A DNA stretch of 64,000 nt from Thalassobacillus pellis (lineage in GTDB: Bacteria; Bacillota; Bacilli; Bacillales; Halobacillaceae): assembly GCF_016908295.1 (NCBI RefSeq), contig NZ_JAFBDO010000001.1, forward strand, positions 496,001 through 560,000, given 5' to 3'. Below are positions 8,811-18,507 of the stretch, piece after piece (position 1 is the first letter of the stretch; the number at the start of each line of letters is the position of its first letter). A program made the translations under genes and the position numbers. A model generated the notes under the pieces. The model saw nothing but the letters and a program-made list of their open reading frames with translations, was not told the DNA's origin and made no database searches.

Positions 8811-9722
8811 TCATTTAAAAGTTTTTTCCTGCAATAAGGTTTCAACTTTATCTTTCAATTCATTATTAATTGGAAGACATGGAAGCCTGACTCCTGTTTC
8901 ATTTCCCAAGACCATCTGATGAACAGCCTCTTTAATGGCTAAAAACAGCGGATCACTATATTTATAAATCGGCATAAGCTTTGCCAACTTTTGATGTAAC
9001 TGAATAGATTGTGCGTATTCTTCCTTATGAAAGTGCTCAAATAGTTTTACAGACAATCGTGGTGCAAACGTAGCCGTACCATTGATCGAACCCTGTGCTC
9101 CAATTTGCAAAGATGGAAGCAGGTGTTCATCAAAAGCAGAAAATACGGAAAAGTCAGGCCGAACCTGTTTACAAGATAGGATTACTTCTCTTATATGTCC
9201 GATATCCATGACCGTTTCTTTTACTCCGACAATGTTTTTACGGGCTTCAGCCAGACGGCATATCAGTCTGCTGGATAGATTCTGTCCTGTTAATTGAGGA
9301 ATGTTATATAGCATCAAAGGAATAGACAGATTATCCGCAATAGTTGTGAAGTATTGGAACAATTGATCCTCTGAATAATTCCAGTAATAGGGATTAACAA
9401 TCAAGACCCCATCTGCACCAACAGATTCTGCGTGCTGTGACAGGTCAATCGTTTCTTTTAAAGATGAACTTCCCGTACCAATGAGTATAGGTATCCTTCC
9501 GTTTACATGTTCAATCATTTTCTCAGCAAATTGCTTTCGTTCTTCCTTTGTCAGAGCTGAAAATTCCCCGGTACTTCCCATATATAAAAGGCCATGAACC
9601 CCTTGATTAATAAGAAAGTCTGTCAACTTGTTATTCGCTTCCCAATCAAATTCCTCATTCTGGTCAAATAAAGTAACTACTGGCGGGATAATCCCCTGAA
9701 AAATAGGTTTTTTATTATCCAA
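8811..9722 (-). CDS. DHDPS/NAL-family aldolase or dehydratase
   Basis: A 303-residue TIM-barrel class I aldolase-type protein. It has the family GST motif in GSTGEFSALT, the Tyr motif YNIPQLTG, and the Schiff-base lysine in GVKETVMD near residue 165. The family includes 2-keto-3-deoxygluconate or pentonate aldolases, KDG-type dehydratases and dihydrodipicolinate synthase; the setting argues for a 2-keto-3-deoxy sugar acid. Start is a TTG at 9722 with GGAGGGG about 7 nt upstream. It lies between an FAH-family gene and the UxaA-type chains. Confidence 0.88.
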   Translation of the reverse strand: MDNKKPIFQGIIPPVVTLFDQNEEFDWEANNKLTDFLINQGVHGLLYMGSTGEFSALTKEERKQFAEKMIEHVNGRIPILIGTGSSSLKETIDLSQHAESVGADGVLIVNPYYWNYSEDQLFQYFTTIADNLSIPLMLYNIPQLTGQNLSSRLICRLAEARKNIVGVKETVMDIGHIREVILSCKQVRPDFSVFSAFDEHLLPSLQIGAQGSINGTATFAPRLSVKLFEHFHKEEYAQSIQLHQKLAKLMPIYKYSDPLFLAIKEAVHQMVLGNETGVRLPCLPINNELKDKVETLLQEKTFK

Positions 9723-9769
9723 AACCGCCCCTCCGATCTATAGAAGACTTTTAAGAGTGAATTTTTCTA

Positions 9770-10669
9770 CTAGTCGATTGCTGCTAATTGGTTTGTTAAC
9801 CTGCCAAGATTTGCAATTTCAATAGTCACTTCATCTCCATCCTTAAGCCAATATCTTTCCTTTTCCGGGTAGCCCAGGATCACACCTTCAGGGGTCCCGG
9901 TCATAATGATATCTCCCGGATAAAGAGTCATATGATCGGAAAGATAGGCAATAATCTCTTTACAGGAAAAAATCATATCGGAGGTGTTGGAGGATTGCCG
10001 TAATTCTCCATTTACTTTTGTAGTGATATTCAGCTGATCTGGATTTGAAATTTCATCTTTGCTGACAAGGTATGGCCCAATAGGTGCAAATCCATCACAG
10101 GTTTTGCCAAGAAGCCACTGCGGTGTCTTAGTCTGCAGATCTCTTGCTGATAAGTCATTGCCGATACAATAGCCATAAACATACGAAAGGGCATCTTCCG
10201 TCCTAACTTGATTCGCCTTTCTTCCTATAATAATTGTTAATTCAGCTTCATAATCAACCTGTTCTGACCTGGCTGGCAGAGTAATCTTTGTCCTATGGCC
10301 GGCAAGTGCGTTATTAAACTTGCTAAAAATAATCGGGGCCTCCGGAATCGGCATGTTTGACTCAATCGCATGCTTCCTATAATTCAATCCAATACAAATG
10401 ATTTTCTGAGGGTTCGTGACACACGGAGCTAACTCAAGGGTATCTTCCTGATAAAAGAAAAATGACTCGTCTCCCTGCAAGGCCCGCTGAGTCAATTCAT
10501 TCAGCAGCTCTTTCCCTTTCTCCTCTGAATAAATAAGTTCAGATGCAGAGACAGGCACCGCTGAAAACCCCGGGTAGTTATTTTTAGCCTTTTCTACATC
10601 TAGAATTCCCCTTTCAGTCTTAACCCCCAATTTCTCCGAATTCGTTGCATGAAATATAACTGTTTTCAT
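9770..10669 (-). CDS. Fumarylacetoacetate hydrolase (FAH) family protein, 2-keto acid hydrolase/decarboxylase-like
   Basis: A 299-residue FAH-fold protein. Typical elements are IGLNYRKHA, the metal-binding segment DYEAELTIIIG, GNDLSARDLQ and TGTPEGVILG. Family members hydrolyse, decarboxylate or isomerise 2-keto or 2-hydroxy-enoic acids with Mg2+ or Mn2+. It is clearly different from the XylX-like FAH protein at 12279-13175, so the island encodes two FAH enzymes. The ATG at 10669 is chosen from the GGAGGGAAG site; the in-frame extension to 10720 overlaps the gap after the aldehyde dehydrogenase stop and lacks a site. Confidence 0.87.
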   Translation of the reverse strand: MKTVIFHATNSEKLGVKTERGILDVEKAKNNYPGFSAVPVSASELIYSEEKGKELLNELTQRALQGDESFFFYQEDTLELAPCVTNPQKIICIGLNYRKHAIESNMPIPEAPIIFSKFNNALAGHRTKITLPARSEQVDYEAELTIIIGRKANQVRTEDALSYVYGYCIGNDLSARDLQTKTPQWLLGKTCDGFAPIGPYLVSKDEISNPDQLNITTKVNGELRQSSNTSDMIFSCKEIIAYLSDHMTLYPGDIIMTGTPEGVILGYPEKERYWLKDGDEVTIEIANLGRLTNQLAAID

Positions 10670-10738
10670 TCTTAACTTCCCTCCAATAATCACAAGAGAT
10701 ATGGGGCATTGACTCCCCATATCTCCCTGCGTTCAGTC

Positions 10739-12205
10739 TTAAGGTTTTATATAAACAGTTTTAATCGAGGTAAAGAATTCCTTAGCGGCAGAGCCCTGCT
10801 CTCGTGGGCCATAGCTGGAATCTTTCACTCCTCCAAATGGGGCTTGCAGTTCTACTCCTGCCGTTTCAAAATTGACTCGGACTAAGCCGGCCTCCATTTC
10901 ATCAATAAATTCAAACATGTTATCGGTATTTTTCGTAAAAATAGAAGCACTCAAGCCAAATGGAACGTCATTGGCGACTTCTAAAGCTTCCTCAATTGTG
11001 CTTACTTTCAATAAAGACAGCACCGGGCCAAAAATTTCCTCCTGGGCAATGGTCATTCCTGGTCTTACATCCTCGAAAATCGTTGGATTCACATAAAACC
11101 CATTTTCCAATTCGGGATCTTTTGGCCTGTCTCCCCCTAAAAGGAGAGTAGCCCCTTCTGTTTTTCCTTTTTCTATATAGGAAAGAACTGTGTCTAACTG
11201 AGCTTCATTCACACAAGGTCCCATCCATATGTCATCATCCATTCCATTACCGATTGTGATTTCTCGGGTTCTTTGTAGTAATTTTTCTTTAAACTGAGCG
11301 TAAATTCCTTCCTGGACAATTACCCGGCTTGTGGCTGTGCATTTTTGTCCGGTAGAACGAAGACCTCCGCTGATTGTTGCTTCAACTGCCTCATCCAGGT
11401 CTGCATCATCAGCAATAATAATTGGATTTTTCCCGCCCATTTCCAGCTGGTATTTTGCCCCACGTGCTACCGCACCTTCTGCAACGCTTTTTCCTACGCT
11501 ATTTGAACCAGTGAAAGTGATACCGTTTACATCAGGATGATCAATAATTCCCTGACCAACTATAGACCCTCTTCCAGTGACCAAATTAACGACACCTTCA
11601 GGTAAACCAGCTTCCTCCATACACTCGATAACTTTTGCTGCAGTAACAGCCGCTTCCTGAGCAGGCTTTATAACCACTGTATTTCCATAGATTAACGCTG
11701 GTGCCATCTTCCAGACGGGAATGGCCACAGGGAAATTCCAAGGAGTGATAATTCCTACAACCCCTAATGGGACGCGATCAGTATACATCAAAGCTTTCCT
11801 GTTTGAAGCAGGAATCACATCACCTGTTTCTCTCATGCCTTCCCCCGCGTAGTAACGGAGAATGGCAATTCCCCTTGATGTTTCACCTTTTGCCTCCGGT
11901 AGTGTTTTTCCCATTTCTTTCGTCAGTGTTTCTGCAATTTCTTCGTGTCTTCTCTCCATTACATCTGCTATTTTGTAAAGATAATTACCACGCTCTGCCC
12001 CTGAAAGTTGTCTCCAGGTTTTTTTTGCGTGCTTGGCTGCCTTGACAGCATGGTCGACATCTTCCCGGGTAGAATTCTGGACGTAGCCAATCTTCTCCTT
12101 TGAATTAGCTGGGTTAATACTGGCAATAAGATCTTCTGAAGTGGAGGCTATCCATTGATTATTAATAAAATTTTGATAAGTCATTTCTGTTGTTTGAACA
12201 GTCAT
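10739..12205 (-). CDS. NAD(P)-dependent aldehyde dehydrogenase, probably 2-oxoglutarate semialdehyde dehydrogenase
   Basis: A full-length 488-residue aldehyde dehydrogenase. The general-base Glu lies in QLEMGGKNP and the nucleophilic Cys in GQKCTATSR; the substrate-pocket PWNFPVAIP segment is present. Closest in pattern to ketoglutarate semialdehyde dehydrogenases and other succinate-semialdehyde-like enzymes. Position directly after the XylX-like dehydratase supports oxidation of 2-oxoglutarate semialdehyde to 2-oxoglutarate, the last Weimberg step. Substrate assignment is inferred from context. The ATG at 12205 follows AAAGGATGG. Another, less similar aldehyde dehydrogenase lies at 62804-64000. 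Confidence 0.9.
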   Translation of the reverse strand: MTVQTTEMTYQNFINNQWIASTSEDLIASINPANSKEKIGYVQNSTREDVDHAVKAAKHAKKTWRQLSGAERGNYLYKIADVMERRHEEIAETLTKEMGKTLPEAKGETSRGIAILRYYAGEGMRETGDVIPASNRKALMYTDRVPLGVVGIITPWNFPVAIPVWKMAPALIYGNTVVIKPAQEAAVTAAKVIECMEEAGLPEGVVNLVTGRGSIVGQGIIDHPDVNGITFTGSNSVGKSVAEGAVARGAKYQLEMGGKNPIIIADDADLDEAVEATISGGLRSTGQKCTATSRVIVQEGIYAQFKEKLLQRTREITIGNGMDDDIWMGPCVNEAQLDTVLSYIEKGKTEGATLLLGGDRPKDPELENGFYVNPTIFEDVRPGMTIAQEEIFGPVLSLLKVSTIEEALEVANDVPFGLSASIFTKNTDNMFEFIDEMEAGLVRVNFETAGVELQAPFGGVKDSSYGPREQGSAAKEFFTSIKTVYIKP

Positions 12206-12278
12206 TATTTTTCCATCCTTTCTTTTAAAACATGTGATCCTGCTGTTTTAGAACTTCCAATTCTGTCTCTTTATGAGA

Positions 12279-13175
12279 CTAATATACAGGCTGGCTGACT
12301 TGGCTCTTTACGTTGCTTACCAGCTTGCCAATACCAGGTACTTCAATTTCGATTTTGTCTCCGTTCTGAAGTGTGAATTCATTAGGGGGTACGATGCAGG
12401 TTCCTGTTAAGAGAACAGTTCCATCAAACACAGTGTTATCCTTTAATAGATAAGAAACGAGCTCCTCAAATCTCCTTTTCATTTGTCCTGTATTGGCTGA
12501 ACCTTCAAATTGTTTCTCCTGATTACGATATATCCGACAGATGATCTTAAGATTATATGGATCTTCAACAGTTTCTGTCAGACGAATAGCCGGACCGATC
12601 GCACAAGAGTTTTTCCACACTTTGGCCTGTGGCAGATAAAGTGGGTTTTCTCCCTCTATGTCACGGCAGCTCATATCGTTTCCAACTGTAAAACCCAAGA
12701 TTTCCCCCTTCTTGCTAAGCACGAGTCCAACCTCCGGCTCTGGTATTTGCCAATTGGAATCGCTTCTTAAATAAACATCCTCTTCTGGGCCAACTGTTCG
12801 TTTATCCGTGGATTTAAAGAAAATCTCCGGTCTCTCAGCCTCATAAACCTTATCGTAGAATGTGGTAGCATCAAGCTTTCCATCCGTAGATTCATAATTT
12901 CGCCCATCTCGACTTTTTTCATAGGTAACGCCCGATGCCCAAACCTCCTGAGCTTTAATCGGAACAAGTAATTTAAGATCCTCGTAAGGAACATCATGTG
13001 GTATAGACTGAGTAATGACATCCTCGACTAGCTGGAGAGGAGTAGAGTTTTTTTCCTCAGCCAACCGAATCATTTCCATAAAATCTCGATAAGGCAAGCT
13101 GTAAACTTCGTTTTCATTTGTTACTGCAGCTAAAACAGGTACTTTTTCATTATTTAAATATCGTATAATACGCAA
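12279..13175 (-). CDS. XylX/AraD1-like FAH-family 2-keto-3-deoxy-pentonate dehydratase
   Basis: A 298-residue FAH-superfamily protein whose motifs match the XylX group of 2-keto-3-deoxy-D-xylonate or L-arabonate dehydratases: ASGVTYEKSRDGR, FYDKVYEAERPEIFFK, the metal region IPEPEVGLVL, GNDMSCRDIEGENPLYLPQ and AKVWKNSCAIGP. This step gives 2-oxoglutarate semialdehyde, the substrate of the aldehyde dehydrogenase encoded next. I place the start at the TTG at 13175 because GGAGGGTG lies 7 nt upstream; the longer GTG at 13190 would put that Shine-Dalgarno inside the gene. Transcription should start near 13196 from a promoter whose -10 box is embedded in a palindromic operator. Confidence 0.88.
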   Translation of the reverse strand: MRIIRYLNNEKVPVLAAVTNENEVYSLPYRDFMEMIRLAEEKNSTPLQLVEDVITQSIPHDVPYEDLKLLVPIKAQEVWASGVTYEKSRDGRNYESTDGKLDATTFYDKVYEAERPEIFFKSTDKRTVGPEEDVYLRSDSNWQIPEPEVGLVLSKKGEILGFTVGNDMSCRDIEGENPLYLPQAKVWKNSCAIGPAIRLTETVEDPYNLKIICRIYRNQEKQFEGSANTGQMKRRFEELVSYLLKDNTVFDGTVLLTGTCIVPPNEFTLQNGDKIEIEVPGIGKLVSNVKSQVSQPVY

Positions 13176-13195
13176 TTCTTCACCCTCCACTTTTT

Positions 13196-13224
13196 GTTTT
13201 ATATTATAAAACCAAGTTTTGATA
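13196..13224 (-). promoter_or_regulatory. Composite palindromic operator overlapping a -10 box (site 1)
   Basis: TATAAAACCAAGTTTTGATA (13205-13224) is a near-palindrome. It overlaps a second palindrome made by GTTTTATA and TATAAAAC (13196-13212). On the minus strand a TATAAT (13203-13208) lies in it, about 28 nt before the XylX-like start. The same composite lies before the TRAP operon and the YjhG-like gene. Confidence 0.7.
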
Positions 13225-13263
13225 AATAGTTATACTCCATGCAAGTCATGAGTAGTTGAAAAT

Positions 13264-14040
13264 TTAGAATCTCTTAAATGAGCTGTGGTTATGACCCATT
13301 TGAGCTGATATCTGATCGCCAGTCATTTTTAACTGAGCCACGATAGTTTCCTCATCCTCCATGTGCAATCTTGCAGATGGCATGGAAAGGCTGATAGCCG
13401 CAATAACCTGATTCATATGATCCTTGACTGGAACAGCAAAACAGCACACCCCTGGCTCATTTTCTTCTTTTTCATAGCCATATCCTTGTCTTTTTACTTG
13501 GTCTAATTCTTCCCTGAAAGCTTTTTCGTTGGTGATAGTATTAGGGGGTTGTTTTATATAATCATAGCTTTCAAGAATTCTGTTTAATTCTTCTTCCTTC
13601 TTAAAGGCTACCAGTACTTTTCCGACCGCACTGCAGTGAACGGGGATCCTTCTCCCAATACGGGAATAAAGAATCGTTCCTGAGGATCCTTCTACTTTGT
13701 CGATATATACTCCTTCCTTACCATCCAAGATTACTAAATTTATTGTATGGCCGGTTTTCATGGAAAGATCAATTAAATGCCTCTTAGCCGTAGTACGAAT
13801 ATCCAGGTTATGGATAACGATATTTCCCCGTTCAAAAAGCTTCATCCCCAGACGATACTTTCCATTTTCTGTATTCTGTTCAATATAGTGATGTTTTTGA
13901 AGCGTTTTCAGTAAAGAATGTATGGTACTTTTATTTAAATGCATGCGATCGCTTATTTCGGTGATTTTGAGTTCTGGGGAATACTCATCAAACAAATTTA
14001 AAATGGCGAGTGCTCTGTCCACAGATTGTATGATCGGCAT
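13264..14040 (-). CDS. IclR-family transcriptional regulator
   Basis: A 258-residue regulator with an N-terminal winged helix (ALAILNLF, ITEISDRMHLNKSTIHSLLKTL) and a C-terminal IclR effector domain (RIGRRIPVHCSAVGKV; EENEPGVCCFAVPV). IclR proteins bind palindromes near catabolic promoters and respond to a small acid. It is the only regulator inside the island, so it is the best candidate for the repeated AAAACNNAGTTTT operator. Start ATG at 14040 with AAAAGGATG upstream. The 88-nt gap downstream, before the XylX-like gene, contains operator site 1. No clear copy of the operator was seen before its own gene. Confidence 0.92.
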   Translation of the reverse strand: MPIIQSVDRALAILNLFDEYSPELKITEISDRMHLNKSTIHSLLKTLQKHHYIEQNTENGKYRLGMKLFERGNIVIHNLDIRTTAKRHLIDLSMKTGHTINLVILDGKEGVYIDKVEGSSGTILYSRIGRRIPVHCSAVGKVLVAFKKEEELNRILESYDYIKQPPNTITNEKAFREELDQVKRQGYGYEKEENEPGVCCFAVPVKDHMNQVIAAISLSMPSARLHMEDEETIVAQLKMTGDQISAQMGHNHSSFKRF

Positions 14041-14129
14041 AGTTTTATCATCCTTTTTGACTTAGTTGTTAGTTCCATATTATCACATAGGGATATGAAA
14101 TTTGTGGACATAAAGTCGGGTATATAGAC

Positions 14130-15074
14130 TTACGGCACTTGAATAGCTTCAGATGGGATCCCCAGTCCTTCTGCACCTCTTTCGGAAACTTTAAGGTCAG
14201 GGCTATAACGTTTAATGACATCAAGTCCGATTCGAGCTCGACGAACTCGCTCTCTAGATAAAGCTATGGAAGTATCCTTAATGTGGGTGCCCGACGGATA
14301 AATATTAGGCGCATTTCTCAAACCGAATTTAATATATACCGGCGCGGCGACACGTATGATTTCGGGAATCTCATAGTGTCTGATGAAACCACCGATATCA
14401 TCAGGAACCTCCACATAAATATCTAACGGAATGTCGACAACTTGCCGAATTGCCGAAAGACGTGCAAGGGTCAGGTCAGTCGGTACATTAAAAGTATCAG
14501 CTCCATGGTTTTCCATCATACGAATGGAAACTGGATTGGACTGCCCCATCTGTACAGAGACTTTGACAACTAAATCATGTGGCAGTTCCCCTGATTTTTT
14601 AAATTCATTGACTAACCAGAGGAGTCCCTCATCAGCAACCAATATACTACGGATACCAAATTGGCAGGCACGCTTAACATCTTCTATAGAATATATAAGC
14701 TGATCCATTCCCTGGACCCGCTGGCCTGTAATTTTCCCCCCACTGGACCAAGGCATGGCATTGATATCCCAGCTCCCACGCGGACCGACGAACAAACTAA
14801 CTTCTAAATCCTCCTGTCTTCCTAAATCGGCAATTTTCGTTAGTTCTTCATCGGTTAACAGCATAATGCCGCTCCCCTGGGAAATGCGATGAATGGAAAC
14901 ATCATATTCTCTGCATGCGTCTAAAACAGCCTCTAAAGATCCCGGGCCTTCCACACTCGGAATTTCTACCCGGTATTGTGCCCCGTCAGGGAATGTTTTT
15001 GTAGAACTGGGCAGGTCGTGACAATCGGAATCGGGAAAACCTAGTTCCCTTATTTTTTGTCTGGTTTTGTCCAC
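14130..15074 (-). CDS. U32-peptidase-like TIM-barrel protein coupled to LarA homologue
   Basis: A protein of about 314 residues, not confidently recognised. Its pattern resembles proteins loosely annotated as U32 family peptidase: segments SLFVGPRGSWDINAMPW, CQFGIRSILVADEGLLW, MMENHGADTFNVPTDLTLA and VDIPLDIYVEVPDD. It has no signal peptide. I place the start at the GTG at 15074, one nucleotide after the LarA-homologue stop, with AAAGGGAG about 8 nt upstream inside the end of that gene; the longer frame to 15107 would overlap LarA by 32 nt. Such tight coupling suggests a functional partnership with the racemase homologue, perhaps as enzyme rather than protease. Confidence 0.75.
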   Translation of the reverse strand: MDKTRQKIRELGFPDSDCHDLPSSTKTFPDGAQYRVEIPSVEGPGSLEAVLDACREYDVSIHRISQGSGIMLLTDEELTKIADLGRQEDLEVSLFVGPRGSWDINAMPWSSGGKITGQRVQGMDQLIYSIEDVKRACQFGIRSILVADEGLLWLVNEFKKSGELPHDLVVKVSVQMGQSNPVSIRMMENHGADTFNVPTDLTLARLSAIRQVVDIPLDIYVEVPDDIGGFIRHYEIPEIIRVAAPVYIKFGLRNAPNIYPSGTHIKDTSIALSRERVRRARIGLDVIKRYSPDLKVSERGAEGLGIPSEAIQVP

Positions 15075-15075
15075 A

Positions 15076-16359
15076 TTAGCAGCTCCCTTTATTCGTAATG
15101 ACATCATAGAATGATAAATCTAACTCGTGAGGCTTTGTTAACACTTCCATGTCTTCTCTTTTTTCAGCTTCTGAAAGCATACTTTCAGAAATCCATATAT
15201 CCTTAATATGAAGGGTGTTACTTATTCGAATGAGCCTTACCTTACTCAGATCGAACGCATTACATGTTTTGATTGCCGCTTTTACAGCAAGTTCTCCCGT
15301 TTCCAAAAACATAGGGACCTTGACTGTATCCACTACTGTGCTGGTCAGCGCGTTGGCATAGCCTTGTGCCAGATCAATACTTTCATATACTTTCTTAGTT
15401 GTGATATCGGCAAGACCGATTCCATTAGCATTGCCATGCGTTTTTTCCGTCAGGCTGAGCACGACTACCCTTTTCGCATTGATCCCCCCACTGGCATATG
15501 GAGTAGCAAATCTTCCCGTAATATTTGGATCCATTCCATCGCCGGAAATATCTTTCCCTAATTCATCGACAACAAGGACATCTGCTTTATCAAAAAGTAT
15601 GCTTGGCATAAGATTTTTTGCTTCACTAAGCAATTTTGGTTCTGCCTCAAACATTTTCTCGGCAGGGATAGCGACGATTTTAGTAGGTCTGTCATAGGCA
15701 TTTTCGATTGTTCCCAGTCCAAAAATAATCGGAGCTTTATTTAAAACGATTTTGGCCATCTCGGGCACATGCTCTGCCATATATTTGAATCCGTAGGAAT
15801 GCGCAGCCTCAGCACCTTTTTGCTTTCCAAGTCCAATCGTAATCATCTTCATTAATCCGCTTTCCACTGGTCCCCGAAATGCGGTATGCGGTTTGATTCG
15901 GTTAATGACAATGATTTTATCTGCCTCATAAGCGTTCTTATCCGTGTAGATGGGGAGTCCGTTCGGCAGACTCCCTATCTCCACAACATCCATACTGGAC
16001 CTGATTGGTGCACCTATAACATCCTCGATTACACCTAATTGCTCCAGCACGTTGATTTGACCTTCAGCGGTTGCCCCACCGTGACTGCCCATTGCCGGTA
16101 CAATAAAAGGGGATCCCCCTGCCGATTTAACTGCCTGCACCACTTCTCTTGTCAAAATGGGCAGATCAGCCACCCCACGGCTGCCGACAGCTATTGCCAC
16201 TTGATCTCCTTCCGAGATGAGAGGCAGGACGCCAGCTTCCTGGATTTGCTTCCTTACTTCTCCTGCCACATCGAAAATTTCCGTATCATCAAACATTTGC
16301 CTTACCTTTATCATCCGTGGTAGCGAGATGTCCTGAACTAACTTATTAACATTATCCAT
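15076..16359 (-). CDS. Nickel-pincer LarA-family racemase/epimerase homologue (non-lactate substrate likely)
   Basis: A 427-residue protein with the lactate-racemase-domain pattern. Candidate catalytic and cofactor residues are His93 (MGSHGGAT), His158 (RIKPHTAFRG), Lys171 (GLMKMITIG) and His187 (AAHSYG). The 16-residue spacing Lys171-His187 equals that between the pincer-bound Lys184 and nickel ligand His200 of L. plantarum LarA; the first two His are 65 apart against 66. The whole larB, larC, larE cofactor pathway is in this island, which supports a holoenzyme. Neighbouring genes handle sugar acids, not lactate, so an aldonate or other 2-hydroxy acid epimerase is inferred. Lies 12 nt downstream of a TRAP binding-protein gene. 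Confidence 0.85.
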   Translation of the reverse strand: MDNVNKLVQDISLPRMIKVRQMFDDTEIFDVAGEVRKQIQEAGVLPLISEGDQVAIAVGSRGVADLPILTREVVQAVKSAGGSPFIVPAMGSHGGATAEGQINVLEQLGVIEDVIGAPIRSSMDVVEIGSLPNGLPIYTDKNAYEADKIIVINRIKPHTAFRGPVESGLMKMITIGLGKQKGAEAAHSYGFKYMAEHVPEMAKIVLNKAPIIFGLGTIENAYDRPTKIVAIPAEKMFEAEPKLLSEAKNLMPSILFDKADVLVVDELGKDISGDGMDPNITGRFATPYASGGINAKRVVVLSLTEKTHGNANGIGLADITTKKVYESIDLAQGYANALTSTVVDTVKVPMFLETGELAVKAAIKTCNAFDLSKVRLIRISNTLHIKDIWISESMLSEAEKREDMEVLTKPHELDLSFYDVITNKGSC

Positions 16360-16371
16360 AAGTTACCCCCA

Positions 16372-17412
16372 TCAGTTCTGGCTGCGGATTTCTTTCAACT
16401 GTTCATTCATTTGCTGATATAATTCTTCTCCATATTTCTTGGAATATTTGTCTATGACCGGCTGGATCTGTTTTTTAATTTTTTCTTTTTCTTTTTGTGG
16501 GAATTCGTTTACTTTTATCCCTTTTTCCTTTAACTCTTGAAGTGCCTCTTCATTTGCCTTCCGGTTTGCTTTTCTTTGGTATTCACCTGCTTCTATAGCA
16601 GCTTCCTTAATAATTTTCTGCTCCTCTTCGGAAAGATCTTCCCAAGTCATCTGACTTATTAAAAATATGAATGGTGTATAAACATGCCTGGTTAGACTTA
16701 AGTAGTCCTGCACTTCATAGAATTTGTTGGATAAGATAGTAGCCAAAGGGTTTTCCTGTCCATCAATCGTATGTCCTTCTAACGCCGTGAATACTTCGGA
16801 AAAAGGCATCGGCGTCGGGTTAGAACCAAGTTCTTGAAAAACATCCAAATGTACCTCATTCTGCATCGTCCGTATTTTCAGTCCTTTAAAATCCTTTATA
16901 CTTTCAACAGGATGGACACTATTCGTAAGGTTTCGGAAACCATTTTCCCAATAGGCTAATCCCACCAGGCCATGCTGAGGTAATTCTTCTAGTACCTTTT
17001 TCCCTACAGGACCATCAAGTACAGCGTCTGCTTCCTCGCCATTGTTAAACAAGAACGGAAAATCGAAAATACCAAATTGCTTGATAGTTCCTACCATCGG
17101 TGATGTTGATGGAATAGTAATGTCCAAAGTTCCTGCCTGGAGTCCCCCTACCATTTTCTGGTCATCCCCTAGCTGGGCATTGAAATAAGCATCAATGGTA
17201 ATTTTTCCGTCTGTCTTTTCTTCTACTATTTCTTTGAATTTAACTAGTCCTTGCCCCTCTGGATGTTCTTTAGGCAGCCCTATTCCAGCTCGAAGGGTGC
17301 GCTCCTGTATACCCGATTCATTTCCCCCGGCTTCTGTACTGCTGCATGCGCCAAGTAATAGTAAACAAGGAACCGCTAACCCAACTAATAGACTTTTCAG
17401 CTTTTTCTTCAT
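16372..17412 (-). CDS. TRAP transporter substrate-binding lipoprotein DctP (second binding protein)
   Basis: A 346-residue periplasmic-type binding protein of the DctP family, anchored as a lipoprotein (lipobox LLLLGAC near residue 22). DctP-family blocks are present: GLPKEHPEGQG, LGDDQKMVGGLQAGT, GLKIRTMQN and the Arg/Asn pocket segments PMPFSEVFTALEG, DGQENPLATI. It lacks its own DctQM genes and lies in the same operon as DctQM and another DctP (20351-21376), so two binding proteins probably share one permease and widen its specificity. DctP pocket arginine suggests a carboxylate ligand. Confidence 0.92.
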   Translation of the reverse strand: MKKKLKSLLVGLAVPCLLLLGACSSTEAGGNESGIQERTLRAGIGLPKEHPEGQGLVKFKEIVEEKTDGKITIDAYFNAQLGDDQKMVGGLQAGTLDITIPSTSPMVGTIKQFGIFDFPFLFNNGEEADAVLDGPVGKKVLEELPQHGLVGLAYWENGFRNLTNSVHPVESIKDFKGLKIRTMQNEVHLDVFQELGSNPTPMPFSEVFTALEGHTIDGQENPLATILSNKFYEVQDYLSLTRHVYTPFIFLISQMTWEDLSEEEQKIIKEAAIEAGEYQRKANRKANEEALQELKEKGIKVNEFPQKEKEKIKKQIQPVIDKYSKKYGEELYQQMNEQLKEIRSQN

Positions 17413-17426
17413 TCATTTCCCTCCAT

Positions 17427-18458
17427 TTATGAATTTGATAGAAGCTCGTAACGCCTTTCACTATCGTTTGGATGAAGACTAAGTTTTCCTTTTACCTTTT
17501 CATTAACCAGATATTTAGGATATTGCTCGTGTAGAAGCACATCAGCTACACCCATCGCCACTTTTGAACGCATTTCCTTTTCAGCTTCCTCTGAGTACCA
17601 AGCCATGTGCGGAGTCAGAATTACATTTTCCATTGCAAGAAACGGATGGTCACGCCCTATAGGCTCTGTCTCCACAACATCCAAAGCAGCACCAGCAATA
17701 TGATTGTTTTCCAATGCAGAAATAAGGGAAGCTTCATCAATGACAGGACCTCTGGAAGTATTAATGACAAAGGCATGCTTCTTCATCCTTTTGAATTCTG
17801 CTTCCGATAGCAGGCCTTTGGTGCTATCGGTAAGAGGAGCATGAACGGAAATGATGTCGGATCCCTGGCATAGCTCTTCAAGCGAAACCAATTCTACCCC
17901 CTTTTTTTCCGCCTCTTCTTCAGAAAAGTAAGGATCACAAGCAAGGACGCTTAGTCCTAGAGGTTTTACTTTTTCCGCTAACGCTTGAGGAATTTTTCCA
18001 AATCCCAACAGACCCAGCGTTCGGCCTCTCAATCTATGAATGGGCCTGGTCTTTTTAAAGTCCCAGTGATTGTCCTTGGTTTCTTTGTCAGCTAATGGTA
18101 TTTTTCTAGCCCAGCTTAACAGTAACCCCAGGGTGTGATCAGATACTTCGTCCATGCAATAATCTGGAACATTCGTTACACAGATTCCCTTGTCCGTCGC
18201 AGCATCGACAGCAATCGTATTCACCCCAACCCCATATCGGGCGATGACCTTGCAATTTTGCAAAGATTCGATGACACTTCTACTGATCGGGGCGTACTGG
18301 TTAATAATAGCGTCAGCATCACGGCAATGAGCAATCACCTCACTTTCCGACTTGCACTGAACAGGAATGACCTCCACTTGTTCGTGTTCCAAAATCTCCA
18401 GCTCGTAATTTAAACTTTCAAACTCCCAATCTGTCACGACTACTTTCCATTTGCTCAT
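17427..18458 (-). CDS. D-2-hydroxyacid dehydrogenase, C-terminal-binding-protein type
   Basis: A 343-residue NAD-dependent 2-hydroxyacid dehydrogenase. The Rossmann motif LLGFGKIPQALA follows RTLG. The catalytic triad is visible as Arg in NTSRGPVID, Glu in VETEPIG and His in LTPHMAWYS. Enzymes of this type interconvert 2-keto acids and D-2-hydroxy acids. In a LarA-containing operon it may oxidise the D-configured product or reduce a keto-acid intermediate. It lies between the DctM permease gene (gap 49 nt) and the second DctP gene (gap 14 nt). Confidence 0.9.
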   Translation of the reverse strand: MSKWKVVVTDWEFESLNYELEILEHEQVEVIPVQCKSESEVIAHCRDADAIINQYAPISRSVIESLQNCKVIARYGVGVNTIAVDAATDKGICVTNVPDYCMDEVSDHTLGLLLSWARKIPLADKETKDNHWDFKKTRPIHRLRGRTLGLLGFGKIPQALAEKVKPLGLSVLACDPYFSEEEAEKKGVELVSLEELCQGSDIISVHAPLTDSTKGLLSEAEFKRMKKHAFVINTSRGPVIDEASLISALENNHIAGAALDVVETEPIGRDHPFLAMENVILTPHMAWYSEEAEKEMRSKVAMGVADVLLHEQYPKYLVNEKVKGKLSLHPNDSERRYELLSNS

Positions 18459-18507
18459 AATAGTTTCTTTCCTTTCGTCGTTGAGTTAAGGTATTTTGTT
18501 ATTTAAA

